From contig NZ_FXUA01000002.1 of assembly GCF_900182815.1 (NCBI RefSeq), forward strand, positions 744,001 to 808,000: 64,000 nucleotides of DNA, given 5' to 3'. Positions 36,576 through 46,481 of this stretch are shown in pieces. Source of the DNA: Algoriphagus winogradskyi (lineage in GTDB: Bacteria > Bacteroidota > Bacteroidia > Cytophagales > Cyclobacteriaceae). The notes under the pieces were generated by a model. The model was not told where the DNA came from. It did not search any database and saw only the letters and a program-made list of their open reading frames with translations. Position 1 is the stretch's first letter; each line of letters opens with the position of its first letter. The position numbers and the translations under genes were made by a program.

Positions 36576-37225
36576 AAACCTTGATTCTAAGTTTAATTAT
36601 TCTGTTTGCCAATGTCGGGACAAGTCTTGCGCAAACGAATGTAGCCTTACTTCATCAGTTGGTAGAGGAATCTAAGTCCGAGTACAATTTGCAAAAGGAG
36701 GCAAAAACAAATCAGGGAAAAAATGCTGTCAATGAGGAGGTCAATAACAACCTAGTTAAATCGGTCAAAGAAAAATACAGAAGGGTTCAGGAACGATTTG
36801 CCAAGCTTTCCATTGTCATCGATGCGATTGGAATAGGTACAACTGCTGGACCTTTGGTCAATTCCATCATTGATAACCAACAACAGATCCTGTATTACTG
36901 CAAGCAAGATCCTGCTCTCCTCCTTTTTGCAATCGAGACAGAAAAGCTCTTTGTCCAGAAATCCTATTCATTGATGAATTACCTCCTCGGTCTTTCGGCC
37001 AGCATAGGGGTGGTCAATCAAATGAAAGTCTCAGACCGAAGGATTCTTTTTCAGCACATTATTGAGGAACTGAGAGAGATCAATGGTATTTCTTACAACG
37101 CTTCCCAATCTCTAAAGCATCATTTACAGGGAAACTTAGGAATCAATCCTTATCTGGGATATGTGGCTACAGAAATGGGACTGGTAAACGAAATCATTCA
37201 AAACGCCAAAACACTTGCCAGATGA
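36572..37225 (+). CDS. Secreted transfer-operon protein, paralogue 2 of 3
   Basis: 217 residues, signal peptide ending SLAQ. The core DPALLLFAIETEKLF and the tail INPYLGYVATEMGLVNEI...KTLAR align with its neighbours; it is the most divergent of the three. ATGA overlap on each side indicates that the three are made together. Confidence 0.75.
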   Translation: MKTLILSLIILFANVGTSLAQTNVALLHQLVEESKSEYNLQKEAKTNQGKNAVNEEVNNNLVKSVKEKYRRVQERFAKLSIVIDAIGIGTTAGPLVNSIIDNQQQILYYCKQDPALLLFAIETEKLFVQKSYSLMNYLLGLSASIGVVNQMKVSDRRILFQHIIEELREINGISYNASQSLKHHLQGNLGINPYLGYVATEMGLVNEIIQNAKTLAR

Positions 37226-37890
37226 AGAAGCTCCTTTTCTTTTTGCTGTTTATCAATATCGCTCAGGCATATTCTCAATCAGTGACGGTGGTATTTGACA
37301 GAAACCATTTTGCGATTGTCAATGCAAATGCCGCTATGAGGAATGTCAGCGAAATAGGATATCACCAAACGTTGGATGTCATCAAGCAAAATACGGATGA
37401 TATCGTTGTCAATTCATCCAGCCTGGCAATGGTTCAGACGATGATAGTCAAGTCCCTAACTCAGGTCAATGAAGGATTTAAGGATGCGATTCAGGTAAAG
37501 ATGATTGGTGAGACTGTCTTGGATATCAAATCAATTTCAGCTGAGGCATTTGAGCTTGCCTCTAATAATCCGCTCCTTTTTCTTTTTGTCGAAGAATATA
37601 CAGCTCAAGCTAAATCTAGAAGCATCAACCTTGCTGCCGAGGTGTCAAGCTTAATCCTAAACGAGGGTGATAATCTGCTGATCAATTACAATGTCCGGGA
37701 CGAACTTTTAGATACTGTCCAGAAGGAACTGCAGGTAATCCGCGCTCTGATGCTTTCCGCAAAAAACAGCATCTATTGGGCGAAAGCCAATGGAGTAATC
37801 CGATCACTTAACCCCTATCAATCCTACGTCAACAAGGATTTAGGGCTGATCAATGAAATTATCATCAAGCAGAAAACTCTTACACGATGA
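37222..37890 (+). CDS. Secreted transfer-operon protein, paralogue 3 of 3
   Basis: 222 residues, signal peptide ending AYSQ. NPLLFLFVEEYTAQ and the tail LNPYQSYVNKDLGLINEI...KTLTR match the two preceding genes. It also shares AAEVSSLIL with paralogue 1, so 1 and 3 are closer to each other than to 2. Confidence 0.75.
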   Translation: MKKLLFFLLFINIAQAYSQSVTVVFDRNHFAIVNANAAMRNVSEIGYHQTLDVIKQNTDDIVVNSSSLAMVQTMIVKSLTQVNEGFKDAIQVKMIGETVLDIKSISAEAFELASNNPLLFLFVEEYTAQAKSRSINLAAEVSSLILNEGDNLLINYNVRDELLDTVQKELQVIRALMLSAKNSIYWAKANGVIRSLNPYQSYVNKDLGLINEIIIKQKTLTR

Positions 37891-38669
37891 GAACCTTACT
37901 TACAATTTCTATCATTTTTTGCATATGTCTCAAGAGTCATGGACAGACTTTAATTAAGGATAAAGCCATTATAGCCCAACAAGAGAGAATGGTTTTCAAG
38001 CAATGGGATGAAGACAAGTTTTATCCAAAGCCCATCAAAGTTTTAGGAATCCCTATTAACTACTTGTGGTACTCAACTTGGGCATTGCATCCCAATTATC
38101 CAGGCCTAGACAGAAGACCTTTATCAGCCAGCGGAGAGCAGACCCAGAGGCTTGGGTTGGCTGCTGCGATGCAGATCTCTTCCGACTACTATAAACAGCA
38201 TTCGGATACTGTTAAGAATTTGGCTAGTGCAGAAATAGCTCGAATTTCAGGTGCTCTTTCGGCCTCGGATCCTCTTTATCAACTCTATTATAAGAAGGAA
38301 CTTAAGCCGTTGGAAGACCCTGTTTCCTCAGCTTTTCAGGGAATTTCTCCAGAGGTAGTGGAGTACATGACCGACCATGGAGCCTATCGATGGTACTTGG
38401 ACAACATGACATCTCTTTCCGAGCGCTATGGGTTTTCAAAGACCTTAGATATGGAGCGAGGTCAGCGAATCCTGATGTACCACAGGATTATGCTTGAAAT
38501 GAGAGAAGTCCTTGAAAAATGGCAGTACAAGCTTGATATGTCAACCAATATGCTAGCCTTCCGGAAGCTCCATGAGCGGAAAGCAAATGGGGAGATCACT
38601 CTTTCAAATCCGCATGATGAAGAGGACATAGCCAAAAAAATCGCCAATCAAACCCAAGTCCTGAAATGA
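37887..38669 (+). CDS. Secreted conjugation protein (DUF5045-like)
   Basis: 260 residues with a signal peptide (FCICLKSHGQ). Contains KVLGIPINYLWYSTWALHPNY, which fits small secreted proteins preceding TraJ in related elements. No enzyme motif. ATGA overlaps both neighbours. The family name is tentative. Confidence 0.65.
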   Translation: MRTLLTISIIFCICLKSHGQTLIKDKAIIAQQERMVFKQWDEDKFYPKPIKVLGIPINYLWYSTWALHPNYPGLDRRPLSASGEQTQRLGLAAAMQISSDYYKQHSDTVKNLASAEIARISGALSASDPLYQLYYKKELKPLEDPVSSAFQGISPEVVEYMTDHGAYRWYLDNMTSLSERYGFSKTLDMERGQRILMYHRIMLEMREVLEKWQYKLDMSTNMLAFRKLHERKANGEITLSNPHDEEDIAKKIANQTQVLK

Positions 38670-39820
38670 AGAAGCTTTTCACCGGAATTTTAATGTTCCT
38701 GGGCTTTTCGATCACGGGATTTGCCCAGTCTGTCAACCATGACGAGTACAAGGAGACTATCAGCTACTTGCAGGGAAACAGTATTTACGATAGAGGTGTG
38801 ATGACCTTTTTCGAAGAAATGAGAGATTATGGATTTGCTCATTCCGACCCTTTTATCAGGGATGCGCAGACCTTGGCCTGTATTTTCATGCTGATTTTTT
38901 TCAGTCTAAAGTGCTACGAAATGATGGCAGGGGACAAGAGGTTGGAAATCATGCCGCTTTTAAGACCCTTCGCCTTGGTGATCCTGCTCATGTGGTGGCC
39001 AATTTTCTGTCAGATCATTGCTTTTCCCACTGATTTAATTGCGGCCAAGACAGAAGCTCTATTCAGTACGCAGAACGACACTAATAATTCTCTTCGTCTT
39101 GACCGTGCCGCTTATATGGTGGAGATGGGTGATCAGCTGGTAGAATACCAAGCAGTAACTGAAATGGCTTCGGATCAGGCTGAGGATTCAGATGAGGATT
39201 TGGGAACTGTGATCGTGGACGGTGTAAAAGGGTTCTTTTCAGACCAAATCCTTTCACCGATTATGCAAATGCGGATCAGAATGCAAACCAGTCTTCAACT
39301 GCTGGTAACTCAGATTATTGAACTGATTGCAATGTGGATTCTGAGGATTTGCGTCTATATCATTTTCATGATCCAGATCATTTATTCTACTGTGCTGGTC
39401 ATTCTTGGTCCTTTTGCGGTGGTGGTCAGTATCCTACCGGCTTTTCGAGATGCTTTTACTACCTGGATAGCCCGTTTCGTCTCGGTCAATCTTTATGTAG
39501 GTGTCGCTTTTTTGATCCTATATATCACTGGAAGGCTCCAGCAATATGCTTTGGAAGTTGAAATCGATAAGTATGAGTATTTACTTTCCACAGGAGGCGG
39601 AGTGGATAGGCTTGAAAAGATGGCTTGGTTTGCAGGAAATGGCTTGCTGAGCTTCGGGCTGGTCATCGTCGCTTTTTTCGTCAGTGCCATTGCAATTCTG
39701 ACAGTTCCCTCCATATCCACTTGGATCATATCTACTTCAGGTATTTCATCAGCTGCAACCACTGCAGGAAGAATGGGATCATCCGCAACCAAAACCATTT
39801 CCAGAGCTAAAGTAATCTAA
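38666..39820 (+). CDS. traJ: TraJ, VirB6-like polytopic membrane protein
   Basis: 384 residues: signal sequence, then at least six hydrophobic helices, including the cluster around residues 210-275 (IIELIAMWILRICVYIIFMI) and a final helix near 340. Matches conjugative transposon TraJ. Forms the inner-membrane part of the channel. Confidence 0.88.
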   Translation: MKKLFTGILMFLGFSITGFAQSVNHDEYKETISYLQGNSIYDRGVMTFFEEMRDYGFAHSDPFIRDAQTLACIFMLIFFSLKCYEMMAGDKRLEIMPLLRPFALVILLMWWPIFCQIIAFPTDLIAAKTEALFSTQNDTNNSLRLDRAAYMVEMGDQLVEYQAVTEMASDQAEDSDEDLGTVIVDGVKGFFSDQILSPIMQMRIRMQTSLQLLVTQIIELIAMWILRICVYIIFMIQIIYSTVLVILGPFAVVVSILPAFRDAFTTWIARFVSVNLYVGVAFLILYITGRLQQYALEVEIDKYEYLLSTGGGVDRLEKMAWFAGNGLLSFGLVIVAFFVSAIAILTVPSISTWIISTSGISSAATTAGRMGSSATKTISRAKVI

Positions 39821-39822
39821 GC

Positions 39823-40431
39823 ATGATCATCAAAAACATAGAATCAAAAATCAGGTTGGCAACCATACTTTCTATTGGAAGTTTTTTGACCTCCATCATC
39901 ATTTGCGGGTTTGTATCAGCCTATGCCTATCAACAGGTAGCTAACGCGAGACAGTCCATCTATATCCTGGATAACGACATTCCCATTTTGGCGAAGCAGA
40001 CCAATATGCAAATGAACCGACCAGCAGAGTACAAAGCAGCAGTGGACTTGTTCCACAGCCTCTTTTTTAACCTGACTCCCGATGATAAACACATCGAATA
40101 TCAGATGGAAAAGGCCATGTACTTTGTGGATGAAACCGGAGTAGGCCAATACAACAACCTGAAAGAGAAAGGTTATTTCAATTCCATCCTTTCATCAAGT
40201 TCAGTTTTGTCTATTCAGACAGATTCGATTGTAATTGACCAAAACAGGTTCCGCTATTACGGCAAGCAGAAGATCGACCGAAGAAGCGCAACGATCACCA
40301 GATCTATTGTCACTGAGGGTGATTTGATCGATATACCCAGGAGCGAAAACAACAGCCATGGGGTATTGATCACGAACTGGAAAACCATAGAAAATAAAGA
40401 CCTCTCCAATGTTTCGAAAAATACCTTCTAA
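39823..40431 (+). CDS. traK: TraK, VirB8-like channel protein
   Basis: 202 residues: short cytoplasmic N-terminus, one membrane helix (about 15-37) and a periplasmic domain. Sequence features (NRPAEYKAAVDLFHSLFFNL, GVLITNWKTIENK) fit the TraK family. Starts 2 nt after traJ and overlaps the next gene by 23 nt. Confidence 0.85.
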   Translation: MIIKNIESKIRLATILSIGSFLTSIIICGFVSAYAYQQVANARQSIYILDNDIPILAKQTNMQMNRPAEYKAAVDLFHSLFFNLTPDDKHIEYQMEKAMYFVDETGVGQYNNLKEKGYFNSILSSSSVLSIQTDSIVIDQNRFRYYGKQKIDRRSATITRSIVTEGDLIDIPRSENNSHGVLITNWKTIENKDLSNVSKNTF

Positions 40432-40846
40432 AGTAAGAGACACGACCGTGTTCCAAGAATTCAAAAATGAATTCTCGCCACAGGTAAAAGTACTCGAGGG
40501 GCTGGCCAGGGCCTTTCTGGACCGGCATGCGAAAGTAATTTTTAGCGTTATGATCCTTCTTATTGTGGCTTCTTTCATTCTGACCTTTTTTGTCCTTAAG
40601 CCCACATCGGGCGATCAGTCCCAAGGCAATAAAAAAGGACTGAATGCCATTCCCAGTGATTTGGGCGGTGAACTTTCAGCCCTGCAAGAACTCTCTTCTC
40701 GGGCAATTCAGATGAACGAATTGAAGACTCAGATTGAACGGATCATATCCCAGGAATCCATTTCAAAAGAAGATTCCATTTACCTAGAAAAAGCGATTGA
40801 ACAATTGCAATACTTTAACAATCAACCGAAAGAAGATGAACATTGA
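40409..40846 (+). CDS. TraL-position single-pass membrane protein
   Basis: 145 residues with one membrane helix (IFSVMILLIVASFILTFFVL, about 44-63) and a periplasmic coiled-coil-like tail. It lies between TraK and TraM as TraL does in CTnDOT. No closer identity visible. Confidence 0.7.
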   Translation: MFRKIPSKVRDTTVFQEFKNEFSPQVKVLEGLARAFLDRHAKVIFSVMILLIVASFILTFFVLKPTSGDQSQGNKKGLNAIPSDLGGELSALQELSSRAIQMNELKTQIERIISQESISKEDSIYLEKAIEQLQYFNNQPKEDEH

Positions 40847-42059
40847 CTTTAAACAGCCAAAATACATTCTGCCGATTATCATGCTTCCCTTTTTGTGTTT
40901 GCTGTTTTACGGCTATAAATCATTCAGCAAGGACAGCCCAAACCAACCCATTCAGGGAACAAGCGGTATCCAGGCTCAGATAGGGAAAGTTTCAGAAAAG
41001 ATCCAAAACAAACCGATTGACACAAAACTGGATGCGTCGCGGGAAACTTATAAAAGGAAGAATGACGGCTACACTGCCATCAAAGGATTGGAACTCGATA
41101 TCGAGGAATCCAGTCAGATCAAGAGCCTATACAACGAAGAGGAAAAGAGGCTATTGGATTCCATTGACAATGCCCTAAAAAACTCAAGCTTTTATTCAAA
41201 CCCATCTAAATCCAGCGACCCGGTTCCACCAGTTTCCCAAGGAAGTTCCAGGCAGAAAAGCTTTTCTGAAGAAGATGAAGAACTGTTGCAGGCTATCAAC
41301 CAATTGGAGGGAGCAAAAACAACTAGCCCAGCAAATAAATACGAAGACCCAATGGATCTTTTCAGGGCTCAGATGGCCGTGATAGATTCCATTTCAAAAG
41401 CGAGTGACCCGGCCTTTCAGGAAAAACAGCAAAAAGAGAAAGAGTCAGAAATACCAAAGCAGGAAACTGAAAGGGATGTTTACCGAGTCCAAAAGACCAA
41501 TGGTTCGGCAACAATGTTCAATACCATCACCCGAGAGAAAAAGGGGAGGTTTATTGAGGCGATTATTGACCAGGATATCAAGAACGAAACTCTTGGGGCA
41601 AGATTGAGAATCCGACTTTTGGATGATATACTGATCGGTAACGCCCTCGTGAGCAAAGGAACTTATCTCTATGCACTTATTTCTGGGTATCAAGCCCAAC
41701 GGGTGAAGCTTACCATTTCATCGGTGATGGTTGGCGACCAGATTTATCCCATTGAGCTTTCGATTTATGATGTGGACGGGATGGAAGGGCTCTATGTTCC
41801 GGCCAGTGCCTTCAGGGAATTTTCCAAAGAACTCGGTAGCAATACCACTGGAGGAATGAGCATCAACATGCAGCAAAACTTGGATGATTTAAGCCAGCTG
41901 TATATGTCAGCCCTTCAGAAAATGTTTACCTCAACTTCTCAGGCAGTTTCCAAGACGATCAAAAAGAACAAGGCCAATATCAAATATGGAACCTCAGTCT
42001 ATCTGATCGATCCCAACGAATTGCAGGAAAACGAAAAAACGATCCAAAACCAAAACTGA
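40836..42059 (+). CDS. traM: TraM, VirB10-like conjugation protein
   Basis: About 407 residues from the ATG at 40836 (11-nt overlap with the previous gene). N-terminal membrane helix (IMLPFLCLLFYGY), a long polar linker, and a C-terminal TraM domain (about 220-385; LRIRLLDDILIGNALVSKGT, VYLIDPNEL). Envelope-spanning scaffold. Confidence 0.88.
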   Translation: MNIDFKQPKYILPIIMLPFLCLLFYGYKSFSKDSPNQPIQGTSGIQAQIGKVSEKIQNKPIDTKLDASRETYKRKNDGYTAIKGLELDIEESSQIKSLYNEEEKRLLDSIDNALKNSSFYSNPSKSSDPVPPVSQGSSRQKSFSEEDEELLQAINQLEGAKTTSPANKYEDPMDLFRAQMAVIDSISKASDPAFQEKQQKEKESEIPKQETERDVYRVQKTNGSATMFNTITREKKGRFIEAIIDQDIKNETLGARLRIRLLDDILIGNALVSKGTYLYALISGYQAQRVKLTISSVMVGDQIYPIELSIYDVDGMEGLYVPASAFREFSKELGSNTTGGMSINMQQNLDDLSQLYMSALQKMFTSTSQAVSKTIKKNKANIKYGTSVYLIDPNELQENEKTIQNQN

Positions 42060-42065
42060 TCCGCC

Positions 42066-42902
42066 ATGAAACTAAAACTTATATTTCTACTCTTTTGGGC
42101 TATTTCTATTTCGGTCAATGCTCAGCAAACTGGAACCTTGTTGAAAACACAGCTTCCCAGAGTTTACATTGACGAGGAAATATCCCTCCATTTCCTTTCT
42201 CCGGAACCGATCCAGTATGTAGATATTTCCACAAACGATATGATCGGGGATATTCCCTTGGAAAATGTGTTTCGAGTGAAGGCAGTCCGGGACAGTGTTT
42301 CTGATTTGAACGGATATAATAAATCCCTTGGAGTGGTGACCATAATAGGCCAGAAGTTTATTGCCCAATATGATCTTTGGTATTCACATGACGAACGCCA
42401 ACTGAAAACTCAGATTGAAATCCTTCCTATCAATACGAATCCATTGGAGGTAGGGGAGATTCCCATGAGTGATCAGGAACTTCGATTTTTTGCAACTGAA
42501 GCTTTCAAGGATAAAAAAAAGAATAAAATCACTCAAAGCACTCAGTACGGCATCACGGGGAAAGTCAACAAGATCTATACGGTTGATGATTATATCTTTT
42601 TGGACATCTCCTTCAAAAACAAAACAAACCTAAAGTTTGACCTGGACCAGCTCAGGTTTAAGATTGAGGATAAGAGAATTCTCAAGGCTACCAATGTTCA
42701 GTCCATAGAGATTGAACCCGAATACCAACTGTTTTCGACAGAGAGCTTTGATAAGAAATATCGAAATATCTATGTCTTCAAAAAGGTGACTTTCCCCAAT
42801 TCCAAGGTGTTTACTATCGAATTGACAGAATCCCAAATCAGTGGGAGATCACTCAAGATGCGGGTCAAATACTCCGATCTTCTAAATGCAGACACACTTT
42901 AA
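42066..42902 (+). CDS. traN: TraN, VirB9-like outer-membrane-complex protein
   Basis: 278 residues with a signal peptide ending NAQQ and a beta-rich body. DQELRFFATEAFKDKKKN and DQLRFKIEDKRILKATNVQ are typical of conjugative transposon TraN. Expected partner of TraM in the outer-membrane pore. Confidence 0.88.
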   Translation: MKLKLIFLLFWAISISVNAQQTGTLLKTQLPRVYIDEEISLHFLSPEPIQYVDISTNDMIGDIPLENVFRVKAVRDSVSDLNGYNKSLGVVTIIGQKFIAQYDLWYSHDERQLKTQIEILPINTNPLEVGEIPMSDQELRFFATEAFKDKKKNKITQSTQYGITGKVNKIYTVDDYIFLDISFKNKTNLKFDLDQLRFKIEDKRILKATNVQSIEIEPEYQLFSTESFDKKYRNIYVFKKVTFPNSKVFTIELTESQISGRSLKMRVKYSDLLNADTL

Positions 42903-42905
42903 AAA

Positions 42906-44903
42906 ATGGGCATGAATGAGAAAAGAGAGTTAAAAAGCCTTCATGGTACATTCCAATTCATCGTTTATCTGATGGTGTTCATGGACATTCTAATGTTTGT
43001 CTATGCTCCGAAGCTGATGGAAATGGAAGAGATAGGGAAATTTCTTTTTCCGCTTTTTGATAAACTCCTTAATCTGAAAATCTATCAAAATGTCTTAATT
43101 GGGAAGATCGCCATCCTATTTGCGATTTGCCTTGCTACCATCGGTACAAAATCCAAAAAGAACCTGGATCTAAATCCGAAAAACCAAATCATTTTTCCCT
43201 TGGTGTTTGGGCTGATCCTTTTTTTTGGATCGGTCTATATCTACATCTTGGAAAACTCTTTTTTGGTAATCGACTATACCTCCATTGAAAATGTCGGTTA
43301 CATCTTGAGTACATTCATTGGGGCTGTCCTAATTCATACATCTTTGGACAATGTGTCCAAAATGATCAAATCCGGACTGGGCAAGGATGAATGGAATATC
43401 GAGGGAGAATCCTTTATGCAGGATAAAAAGAAGATCGAAAATCCCTATTCGGTCAATATCCCCATGAAATTCTATTACAAGGGAAAAGTCCGTAACGGTT
43501 GGATCAATTTAGTCAATCCATTCCGTGGAACCTTTGTGATCGGAACACCTGGTTCCGGAAAGTCTTTTGGGGTGATCAATCCCTTTATCCGACAGATGAT
43601 CGGAAAAGGATTTACGATGTGTCTGTATGATTTCAAGTTTCCTGATTTGGCGCAGATCGCTTATTTCCATTACCTGAAAACTCAAGACAAAAAGAGAAAT
43701 TCAAATTTCAAATTCCATGTAATTAACCTGGATGAGGTAGAGTATTCCAGACGGATCAATCCAATCAATAGACGTTATCTGAAAACAGTTGCCAATGCAT
43801 CCGAAACTGCAGAGGCAATTTTCCAGTCCCTTCAAAAATCCGATTCCTCGGGAGGAGCTGACAAATTCTTTGAACAATCGGCGATCAACTTTCTTTCCGC
43901 TTGTATATTCTTTGTGTCCAGGTATGAGGAAGGAAAGTACTCGACGTTTGCCCATGTGCTGGATTTCCTCAATAGGGACTATGAGGATATTTTCGACTGC
44001 CTAACCAAATACCCAGAGCTCAGGTCAATGATTTCTCCTTTTCGAAGTGCCTACGAAAAGAAGGTTTTCAAGCAACTGGAAGGTCAGGTCGGAACCCTTA
44101 AAATTTTCCTGTCCAGACTTAACACCAAGGAAACAGCCTGGGTATTCAGTGGAGATGATTTTGACCTCAAAATCTCAGACCCCAACTCACCATCTATTTT
44201 GGTCCTGGCCAATAGCACCGAGACACAAAGTATTACCGGGACATGCTATTCGGTTGTAATTAATAGACTCACTCGTTTGATCAACACCAAAGGGAATTTG
44301 CCAACTGCCCTGATTGCGGATGAGGCACCGACCTTTTACATCCACAAAATCGAAAATCTGATTTCAACTGCCAGAAGTAATAAAGTAGCTGTTTTGCTGG
44401 GGCTCCAAGAATTGCCTCAGTTAAACCAGTTACAGGGGAAAGAAACGGCTTCTACCATGACTTCGGTGATCGGAAATGTCCTTTGTGGTTCGGTCCGACA
44501 CAAGGATACTTTGTCCTGGTTGGAAATGATGTTTGGCAAGCGAAAGCAATTAGGGCAGAGCGTTTCCATTGATCGAGAAAGAACTTCGGTGTCCTATAGC
44601 GAAAGGTACGAGTCACTTATTCCTGCGGGTAAAATTGCCTCCATGCATACAGGGGAGATTGCAGGGATAATCGCTACAGAGGGAACTGAATTCGACGGAA
44701 AATATAAAACCTCCAACGTGCATTGTCGGGTCAATCTTGACATGAAGGAAATAAAGCAGGAGGAAAGCTCTTATCGAACTACTCCGAAATACTATGATTT
44801 CAAAGGGAAAAAGGAAGAGATCCTTACCAAGCATTTTGAAAAAATACACCGGCAAGTAACTGAGATTATCGAAAAGCATCGAGAAATGGCACCGGTTGAA
44901 TAG
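42906..44903 (+). CDS. mobC: MobC, VirD4-type coupling protein
   Basis: 665 residues. Four N-terminal membrane helices (about 15-150), then the T4CP ATPase: Walker A GTPGSGKSFGV near 212 and Walker B LIADEAPTF near 467, followed by LLGLQELPQL. Brings the relaxase-DNA complex to the secretion channel. ATGs at 42906 and 42912 are both possible. Confidence 0.9.
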   Translation: MGMNEKRELKSLHGTFQFIVYLMVFMDILMFVYAPKLMEMEEIGKFLFPLFDKLLNLKIYQNVLIGKIAILFAICLATIGTKSKKNLDLNPKNQIIFPLVFGLILFFGSVYIYILENSFLVIDYTSIENVGYILSTFIGAVLIHTSLDNVSKMIKSGLGKDEWNIEGESFMQDKKKIENPYSVNIPMKFYYKGKVRNGWINLVNPFRGTFVIGTPGSGKSFGVINPFIRQMIGKGFTMCLYDFKFPDLAQIAYFHYLKTQDKKRNSNFKFHVINLDEVEYSRRINPINRRYLKTVANASETAEAIFQSLQKSDSSGGADKFFEQSAINFLSACIFFVSRYEEGKYSTFAHVLDFLNRDYEDIFDCLTKYPELRSMISPFRSAYEKKVFKQLEGQVGTLKIFLSRLNTKETAWVFSGDDFDLKISDPNSPSILVLANSTETQSITGTCYSVVINRLTRLINTKGNLPTALIADEAPTFYIHKIENLISTARSNKVAVLLGLQELPQLNQLQGKETASTMTSVIGNVLCGSVRHKDTLSWLEMMFGKRKQLGQSVSIDRERTSVSYSERYESLIPAGKIASMHTGEIAGIIATEGTEFDGKYKTSNVHCRVNLDMKEIKQEESSYRTTPKYYDFKGKKEEILTKHFEKIHRQVTEIIEKHREMAPVE

Positions 44904-44914
44904 ATTCCATTACT

Positions 44915-45544
44915 ATGAGAAAATTAACCACAATCATCTTTTTTCTTTTTGTAGCTCAGGAGGCTTTTTCTCAATTCAACTCTGTTGAGTTTCAAAAGGG
45001 ATTGCCATCTGTGAAGGTGGTTGAAACTAGGGAGGTCCATTCAGTTTCGGAAAAATTTGGACCAAAGCTTTTTTCCGAATTGGCTAAGCCAACTAAAGAG
45101 GAAAGAACTTTTTTGCTTGTTGCATTACCCTTGGAGAATTTTTTAATGACTTCGAATTATGGTTATCGAACAGATCCATTTTCGGGGGAAAGAAAATTCC
45201 ATCGAGGGATTGATTTGAAAACCAATCGTTCCAAAATTCTTTCCATGTTACATGGAAAAGTAATTGGGGTGGGCAGCGATACCCTGCTAGGGAATTTTGT
45301 CAAAGTCCGACATGGAAATTATGAGGCTTTGTACGGGCATCTTTCTCAATTCAAAGTTGCAAAAGGTGATCATGTTTTACCTGGTTCACTGCTTGGGATT
45401 TCTGGAAGTTCAGGCAAGGCAACAGGGGATCATCTCCATTTGACTATCAGGAAGGGCAAAGAATACATCAATCCCAGCCTGTTCATTCGGATGCTATCCA
45501 AGCTATCTACCAAGGAGGATCTAATTCATTATTTATCAAATTAA
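44915..45544 (+). CDS. M23-family metallopeptidase
   Basis: 209 residues, signal peptide ending AFSQ. LytM/M23 motifs: FHRGIDLKTN (H-x3-D) near 91, LYGHLSQF, and GDHLHLTIR (HxH). Probably trims peptidoglycan for the mating channel. Follows the coupling-protein gene by 11 nt. Confidence 0.87.
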   Translation: MRKLTTIIFFLFVAQEAFSQFNSVEFQKGLPSVKVVETREVHSVSEKFGPKLFSELAKPTKEERTFLLVALPLENFLMTSNYGYRTDPFSGERKFHRGIDLKTNRSKILSMLHGKVIGVGSDTLLGNFVKVRHGNYEALYGHLSQFKVAKGDHVLPGSLLGISGSSGKATGDHLHLTIRKGKEYINPSLFIRMLSKLSTKEDLIHYLSN

Positions 45545-45551
45545 CAAAGCT

Positions 45552-46481
45552 ATGAGAAACCAAAACGTACTACCCATGAAGGATTTGGAGATTTTCGGAG
45601 TCGTCAAAAATGGAAAATTCACCATCCCGGAAAAGGAAATCCATGCTCTGAAAAATGGGAGAATGACCAATATCGTCGAATTGAATGGTCTTAAAGGAAA
45701 AGGTGTCCAAATCGATAAATTACCGGCAAGGCTTTCCATTGTGAGAGGAGAGGATGGGAATCCTGCTTTGCGGATTGATCCAGTATATAAAGAGCCACGC
45801 ATCCATCCAGATCTAAGTGAAGTGGAACGAAATCAACTTATCAAGAAGGAATTGGCGAATATTAAAAAAGGCTATGTGGACAAGGAAGGGAACATTCAGT
45901 CGGAAATCATCGAGTACGATCATCGAACCAATCAATTTCTTTCCTACAATCCGCGAGATATCAAAGCCCCTCAATTGGTCAATGGTGAAGAGTTAACGCC
46001 TCAGCAAAAGAAGAAATACAAAGAAGGGGAAACTGTCCAGCTTGCCGATGGTACTGAGTTTCAGCTTTCCCCATCTTCACCTAAAGGGATCAGATCAAAT
46101 AGCGCAGGTTTAGTCCTTTCGGTAATGACGGATGGAGGATTGTCATACCTATTGATCACTGGGATAAAAAAAATGCTAGGAAAGGAAAGTCAGGAGGAAA
46201 AAGCCTACAGTAAAGGATATCTCCAAGCCATCAAAGAAGTTCAGAAGCAAGCAGAACGAAGAATAGCCAGAAATCCAAATGATAAGGATGCAGTCCATGA
46301 TTTGAACAATATCAAAGAGGAATACTCTAAAATTTCTGCAGACCCTTCTTTATCCAAAGAGGTTCGGGAAGATTTTGATATCCATAAAATTAAAGGGTTG
46401 AACAGCATCGATACCCAAGAGGGAGGAAATCCAAGGAAACGCTCGGATGAACAGGACAATGACGTTGAGAGAGAAGTTTGA
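45552..46481 (+). CDS. DUF3945/DUF4099-type ICE protein
   Basis: 309 residues. The middle part DPVYKEPRIHPDLSEVERNQL and DHRTNQFLSYNPRDIK match the DUF3945 repeat, and the N-terminal KDLEIFGVVKNGKFT the DUF4099 start, of cytoplasmic proteins encoded by Bacteroidota ICEs. The charged C-terminus is coiled-coil-like. Molecular role unknown. Confidence 0.7.
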   Translation: MRNQNVLPMKDLEIFGVVKNGKFTIPEKEIHALKNGRMTNIVELNGLKGKGVQIDKLPARLSIVRGEDGNPALRIDPVYKEPRIHPDLSEVERNQLIKKELANIKKGYVDKEGNIQSEIIEYDHRTNQFLSYNPRDIKAPQLVNGEELTPQQKKKYKEGETVQLADGTEFQLSPSSPKGIRSNSAGLVLSVMTDGGLSYLLITGIKKMLGKESQEEKAYSKGYLQAIKEVQKQAERRIARNPNDKDAVHDLNNIKEEYSKISADPSLSKEVREDFDIHKIKGLNSIDTQEGGNPRKRSDEQDNDVEREV

